Below are positions 14,518 through 17,850 of a DNA stretch of 17,850 bases, in pieces. A program made the position numbers and the translations under genes. The DNA is taken from positions 1 through 17,850 of the forward strand of contig NZVS01000018.1 in assembly GCA_002701555.1 (NCBI GenBank). Direction: 5' to 3'. The number at the start of each line of letters is the position of its first letter. The stretch's first letter is position 1. The notes under the pieces were generated by a model, which worked only from the letters and a program-made list of their open reading frames with translations, was not told where the DNA came from and made no database searches. The stretch comes from Alphaproteobacteria bacterium (lineage in GTDB: Bacteria > Pseudomonadota > Alphaproteobacteria > Micavibrionales > Micavibrionaceae).

Positions 14518-15728
14518 CGCTCGTTTTTCTCATCGGTTTCAACCAATTCAGGGGCGGTTAGATGACGTGATGTGGTTTCTACGGCACTTAAGTCAGGTAA
14601 GCTGTCTGCACCCCCGCCTAGCTGGTAATCTTTAAAACGTCGGGCTTGTGGTAAGACATTGCTCTCAAGTGAACCGACTGCCTTGTTATAACTGTCAATG
14701 GCACGCTCAAGCCCTTTACCCATATTCTCCATATGCCCGCCAAAAGAGGATATGCGTTTGTACAGCTCCATACCCAAATCAGAAATTTCCTTGGCAGATT
14801 CGGCGAGTTTTTCCTGTGACCATCCATACATCACAGCCTTACAAAGAGAAATCAACGTTGTAGGAGAGGCCGGTATAACGCGTTGGTCAACGCCAGCCTC
14901 GATAAGGGCTGGATCACGCTCAAGTGCTGCTGAGAAATAACTTTCCCCAGGTAAAAACATAATGACAAATTCGGGTGAGTCGAACTGTGACCAATAAGAT
15001 TTAGAACCAAGTCTTTTTATGTGGTCTTTGACATGGCGCGCATGGGCGTCAAGCGCTTGATTGCGTTCTGTCTCCGAAATATCTTCCTTAAAAGCATTTA
15101 AGTATGAGTCAATAGGTGCCTTGGCATCGATAATTACCTGTTTGCCGCCAGGAAGATGGACTATTGCGTCTGGTCTTTGTCCATCCCCAGAAACCTGAAG
15201 AGAGAAATGGACTTCTTCAACCATACCAGCCATTTCCAAACAGCGTTTAAGCTGCATTTCTCCCCATTGGCCACGAGTGGAGGGTGAGCGCAGGGCCTGC
15301 ACCAAAGAAGAAGTTTCCTGACGTAACTTTGCCTGGTCTTCGTTCATGTGGGAAATCTGTGTGCGAAGTTCCGTGTAAGCGGTTAAACGAGCTTTTTCAA
15401 GCGTCTGCAACTTCTCATCCATGGTTTCTAGTGTTTTGTTAACGGGGCCAAGTAAATCGGCAATGGCTTTCTGACGTTTCTCAAGGTCGTATGAGTTATC
15501 TTTATGGGCCTCCTTAAGACGCATTTCCGCGAGTTGCAAAAAGCTTTCCGCACTTTTTTTCATAGATTCTTGTGCTAATGCATCAAAAGTTTGCCCCATA
15601 TTTTGCATGGCTGCCTTTTCTTTCTCAAGAGAGCTGATACGGCGCATGGCATATGCAAAAACAAATACGGCCCCTAAAACAAGACCAATTAAAAGGCTGA
15701 TAAAATCTATTGTAAATCCAGTAGGCAT
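14514..15728 (-). CDS. rmuC: DNA recombination protein RmuC family
   Basis: RmuC proteins are membrane-anchored and contain a PD-(D/E)xK nuclease-like domain; the E. coli gene affects recombination at inverted repeats, but the biochemistry is poorly known. The 404-residue protein has an N-terminal transmembrane helix (about 8-28), a long coiled coil (about 30-145), and the conserved core: RSPSTRGQWGEMQLKR (147-162), RPDAIVHLPG (185-194) with D187, and VIIDAKAP (198-205) with D201 and K203. FLPGESYFSAAL and the later VIPASPTTLI are also typical. It lies upstream of def on the same strand, with 57 nt between, and divergent from the pilin-like gene. No Shine-Dalgarno is visible before the ATG. 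Confidence 0.94.
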   Translation of the reverse strand: MPTGFTIDFISLLIGLVLGAVFVFAYAMRRISSLEKEKAAMQNMGQTFDALAQESMKKSAESFLQLAEMRLKEAHKDNSYDLEKRQKAIADLLGPVNKTLETMDEKLQTLEKARLTAYTELRTQISHMNEDQAKLRQETSSLVQALRSPSTRGQWGEMQLKRCLEMAGMVEEVHFSLQVSGDGQRPDAIVHLPGGKQVIIDAKAPIDSYLNAFKEDISETERNQALDAHARHVKDHIKRLGSKSYWSQFDSPEFVIMFLPGESYFSAALERDPALIEAGVDQRVIPASPTTLISLCKAVMYGWSQEKLAESAKEISDLGMELYKRISSFGGHMENMGKGLERAIDSYNKAVGSLESNVLPQARRFKDYQLGGGADSLPDLSAVETTSRHLTAPELVETDEKNER

Positions 15729-15734
15729 AAAATA

Positions 15735-15763
15735 TTTATCGCATGTGAACCCTGTATGGGCAA
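15735..15763 (-). promoter_or_regulatory. Candidate promoter of rmuC, leaderless spacing
   Basis: On the minus strand TTGCCC (15758-15763), 17 nt and GATAAA (15735-15740) form a moderate sigma70-like promoter, each hexamer matching four of six consensus bases. The -10 ends 6 nt before the rmuC ATG. Confidence 0.45.
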
Positions 15764-15813
15764 CGTTTAATTCAGCCCCGGCTTTTTAAAGTTTTTCACG
15801 ATTTTTTATTTCA

Positions 15814-15826
15814 ATCGCGATATACT
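15814..15826 (+). promoter_or_regulatory. -10 element with overlapping palindrome before the pilin-like gene
   Basis: TATACT (15821-15826) ends 7 nt before the ATG at 15834, with no Shine-Dalgarno between. The first base of the -10 overlaps ATCGCGAT, a perfect 8-bp palindrome (15814-15821) that could be a regulator half-site or chance. No good -35 lies at 16-18 nt; TTCACG at 20 nt is the nearest. Confidence 0.4.
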
Positions 15827-15833
15827 GTTTTAC

Positions 15834-16493
15834 ATGAGACAAAAAGAACATGGAAATATAGTTGTTTATCTTCTGATTGCAGTTGTACTACTGGGCGGCC
15901 TGACATTCACGATGAGTAAGTCAAATCAAGGTGAAAACACTGACTCACAACTTAGCCAAGCTAAGATGGAAACGTATATTAATCAGGTTTTAAATTACGC
16001 AAGTTCGGCAGACATGGTTATAAATGAAATGTTAGAAACGGTAAGCCCTTTCCAGATATCTTTCATAGAACCTTCGGATTCGTCTTTTGAATCAGAGCCT
16101 CCCATAAACATGAAAAAAGTTTTTCATCCAAGTGGGGGTGGCTTAAATTATATGCAAATCCCCGAAGAAATAATTGATACTTCTGGGGGCGGGGCGCATC
16201 AACCGGGATACTATATAAGGCGAAGTAAAATAGAATGGAGCCCTAGTTCTGCTGATGACATTACTTTTACAGCATATAGAATTTCGAAACAGACATGTGA
16301 AGCAATTAACAAAATACTTACAGGCAGTACGGATATTCCTGTTGGTCCTAACGCATTATCAAACCAGCTTATTGATAAGACTTATTCTTTGAAAAGCACA
16401 GATTGTGCCGACTGTGTCGGTAAAAATGCAATTTGTATATCTAACAATGCGCAAACGAATTGGGCATTCTACAAAGTGCTAGTGTCCAGGTAA
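15834..16493 (+). CDS. Pilin-like membrane-anchored protein of unknown function
   Basis: The 219-residue protein has a short basic N-terminus (MRQKEHG), then a hydrophobic helix (about residues 8-26, NIVVYLLIAVVLLGGLTF), then a Ser/Asn-rich secreted domain. This resembles a type IV prepilin leader with a Gly before the helix, but the Glu at mature position 5 is absent. Proteins starting like this, with a helix and then SKSNQG and a downstream SGGG segment (here near residues 100-103 and 118-121), are in my recollection numerous in Micavibrio- and Rickettsiales-type alphaproteobacteria. Four cysteines (QTCEAI, TDCADC, AICIS) sit in the C-terminal third and may form disulfides in the periplasm. 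It stands alone, divergent from rmuC and convergent with engB. The start is fixed by the hydrophobic helix. Confidence 0.75.
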   Translation: MRQKEHGNIVVYLLIAVVLLGGLTFTMSKSNQGENTDSQLSQAKMETYINQVLNYASSADMVINEMLETVSPFQISFIEPSDSSFESEPPINMKKVFHPSGGGLNYMQIPEEIIDTSGGGAHQPGYYIRRSKIEWSPSSADDITFTAYRISKQTCEAINKILTGSTDIPVGPNALSNQLIDKTYSLKSTDCADCVGKNAICISNNAQTNWAFYKVLVSR

Positions 16494-16524
16494 GTATAAT
16501 TTAAAGCCATCATCAGGCTGTTAA

Positions 16525-17169
16525 TTAAACAGATACGATCTGATAGATTGAGGTTCTGAAGTCTTCAATTCCGTATCCTTCGACAGCACTGGTAGAATGA
16601 GTGAATGGGAAAGCTGCTGCATGATTTTTTAGTGTTTTTTCAGTTTTACCCTTTATATCTTTTAGAATAGTCGGTTTTTGCTTATCCGATTTCGTAAAAA
16701 TAATCCGGTAGTTAACACCTGCCTCATCCAGCATTTCCATCATCTCAATATCAGAAGGCTTTAGCCCGTGGCGTGCATCAATAAGAACGAAGACACAGCG
16801 TAAATTAACTCGCCCGCGTAGATAGTTTTTCATTAACTTTGTCCAGTCCCGAACTTTTGACTTTGAGACCTTTGCAAATCCATATCCTGGCAAATCGACA
16901 ATATAGGCCAAACCCTCACCTAGATTAAAAAAGTTTAGTTCCTGCGTTCTACCCGGTGTGTTGGAGGTACGTGCCAAGGCTTTGCGGCCTACAACGGCAT
17001 TTATAAGCGATGATTTTCCAACATTGGATCGGCCAATAAAAGCCACTTCCGGCATGTCAGGATCAGGAAGCTGTTCAAGAGAGACAACACCTTTTACAAA
17101 GTCGCAAGGCCCGGCAAAAACACGTCGCGCCTCTTCCTTTGTATGTGGGTCAACTTCAATCTCATCCAT
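16525..17169 (-). CDS. engB: Ribosome biogenesis GTP-binding protein EngB/YihA
   Basis: EngB is an essential small GTPase of the TrmE-Era-EngA-EngB-Septin group that takes part in assembling the 50S subunit. The 214-residue protein has all GTPase motifs: G1 GRSNVGKS (46-53), the G2 region ARTSNTPGRTQ (66-76), G3 DLPGYGF (92-98), G4 TKSD (159-162) and a G5-like STSAVEGYG near the C-terminus. It lies 8 nt downstream of the yidC fragment on the same strand, the usual yidC-engB order. No strong Shine-Dalgarno is seen, so it may depend on yidC translation or readthrough. Because yidC is truncated just upstream, where engB transcription begins is unclear. Confidence 0.95.
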   Translation of the reverse strand: MDEIEVDPHTKEEARRVFAGPCDFVKGVVSLEQLPDPDMPEVAFIGRSNVGKSSLINAVVGRKALARTSNTPGRTQELNFFNLGEGLAYIVDLPGYGFAKVSKSKVRDWTKLMKNYLRGRVNLRCVFVLIDARHGLKPSDIEMMEMLDEAGVNYRIIFTKSDKQKPTILKDIKGKTEKTLKNHAAAFPFTHSTSAVEGYGIEDFRTSIYQIVSV

Positions 17170-17177
17170 AAGAAATC

Positions 17178-17684
17178 TTATTTCTTTTTTGGTTTGTCAG
17201 ATGAGTCTTTGCCGCTATCGCTTGCTTCATCACCAAAGAGAGCTTCTTCGACATCTTCCTCGACCATCTCCATGCGGGGGTGAATGGCAGGGCCTTCTTC
17301 AATTTGCTTGTCCAGTTTTTCTTCTGCAGCGGATTTATCAAACAGATGAATAGGTACACCCATGGATTTCATGATGATCATCTGTTGCAGAACAGAAAGT
17401 GCATTACTGACTGTCCAGTATATAACCAGACCAGCGGCAAATCCTGAAAGGATAAAGGTGATGAAGAACGGGAAATACTTCATCATAGTCTTTTGAATCG
17501 GGTCTTGCGGCGGTGGGTTCAACTTTTGTTGTAGAACCATGAAAAACAACATGATGCACGGCCATATACCGATCATTAAAAATGAAGGTGGATCATATGG
17601 CAAGAGACCGAAAAGGTTGAAAATAGAAGTCGGGTCAGGTTGTGATAAATCCTGAATCCAGCCGAAAAAGGGCGCGTGGCGCAT
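17178..17684 (-). pseudogene. yidC: Membrane protein insertase YidC, C-terminal third only (5' truncated)
   Basis: The 168-residue frame matches the end of YidC, the inner-membrane insertase that works alone or with SecYEG. It starts at the conserved MRHAPFFGWIQDLS, then DPTSIFNLFGLLP, a transmembrane helix (about 35-53) followed by LQQKLNPPPQDP, a helix pair (about 70-107) containing FPFFITFILSGFAAGLVIYW and TVSNALSVLQQ, and a charged tail. Full alphaproteobacterial YidC is usually about 550-600 residues, so the periplasmic domain and first helices of the core are missing. Immediately upstream in frame is TAG (17688-17690), and no frame of the remaining bases encodes the missing part. A short active version is unlikely because the substrate groove needs the lost helices. 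Interrupted gene, rearranged copy or assembly chimera are all possible. Confidence 0.85.
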
Positions 17685-17784
17685 TTTCTAAGCAAATTTA
17701 TTTAGTAAGTAAATTATATTAAAAAGAAAAAATGAATCGAGTCTTATTAATGCCTAAAATATATAATGTTGGATATAAAAAATT
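17685..17784. other. AT-rich segment adjoining the broken yidC end
   Basis: These 100 bases are far richer in A+T than the genes to the left and contain no credible coding sequence. An ATG at 17732 opens only 18 codons before TGA. TATAAT (17762-17767) and TATAAA (17774-17779) are possible -10 elements for the frame starting at 17785, without a good -35. I see no transposon inverted repeat, tRNA end or target-site duplication that would explain the junction. Confidence 0.5.
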
Positions 17785-17850
17785 ATGAATATAGCTTGTT
17801 TTCTTCCATATGTTGGCCTTGGTACGTGTTTGTTGCATATGTCTTATATT
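17785..17850 (+). CDS. N-terminal start of an open reading frame running off the window
   Basis: An ATG at 17785 opens a frame that stays open for 22 codons to the right edge, starting MNIACFLPYVGLGTCLL. The hydrophobic strand followed by a G-x-G turn and LL resembles the first strand and loop of Rossmann-like proteins, including GT-B glycosyltransferases such as heptosyltransferases (GT9), but 22 residues are too few to assign a family. TATAAA ends 5 nt before the ATG, the same spacing type as other first genes here. It is transcribed away from the yidC fragment. Confidence 0.4.
   Translation, partial: MNIACFLPYVGLGTCLLHMSYI

Noticed and set aside
16505..16519. AGCC/GGCT inverted repeat between the pilin-like gene and engB as a terminator
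   Set aside because: Only a 4-bp stem with a 7-nt loop and no proper U-tract; chance occurrence is likely.
17732..17788. Tiny plus-strand frame of 18 codons next to the yidC break
   Set aside because: Too short, in A+T-rich sequence with no Shine-Dalgarno, and nothing in the peptide suggests a leader peptide.
1..17850. CRISPR array, tRNA, rRNA, insertion sequence or integrase
   Set aside because: No spaced direct repeats, cloverleaf, transposase or integrase motifs were seen on either strand; the rearrangement suspected here left no mobile-element trace within the window.

Overview
This 17.85 kb window is AT-leaning (roughly 40% G+C by eye) and carries almost only conserved housekeeping genes. 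Their identity and order point to an alphaproteobacterium: tsaD-gpsA diverging from hemC-hemD-(HTH/mitofilin-like)-hemY, ubiA diverging from rsmE, a def-fmt...truA cluster, and engB beside yidC. A small secreted-protein precursor with a pilin-like N-terminus (15834-16493) resembles proteins I associate with Micavibrio/Rickettsiales-type alphaproteobacteria, so a deep-branching, AT-rich member is likely. This placement is an inference.

Layout. 1-451: the last codons of rpmH, then rnpA. 448-2538 (minus): tsaD then gpsA (tRNA t6A synthesis; glycerol-3-phosphate for phospholipids). 2657-7316 (plus): hemC, hemD, a membrane protein with an N-terminal HTH and a mitofilin-like body, and hemY, all tightly packed. 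7329-7925 (minus): an unrecognised protein. 8010-9615: ubiA (minus) and rsmE (plus), whose start codons overlap in one CATG. 9612-9959 (minus): a small unrecognised protein. 10036-11204 (minus): truA then a MAPEG-family membrane protein. 11289-12998 (plus): two tandem paralogous zinc-metallopeptidase-like genes. 12963-14456 (minus): def then fmt. 14514-15728 (minus): rmuC. 15834-16493 (plus): the pilin-like protein. 16525-17684 (minus): engB, preceded by only the C-terminal third of yidC. The last 166 bases are AT-rich and do not encode the missing part of yidC; a new reading frame runs off the right edge.

The most notable points are these. (1) yidC is cut at a sharp junction, and the usual rpmH-rnpA-yidC-engB neighbourhood is split between the two ends of the window in inverted orientation. 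(2) A tandem pair of HExxH-x14-H proteins sits on the opposite strand between fmt and truA, genes that usually form one operon. (3) Genes that begin transcription units repeatedly show a -10 hexamer 6-7 nt before the ATG and no Shine-Dalgarno, suggesting leaderless mRNAs, while several genes inside operons have clear Shine-Dalgarno sites.

No tRNA, rRNA, CRISPR array, transposase or integrase was seen. No gene-free stretch exceeds 300 bases.
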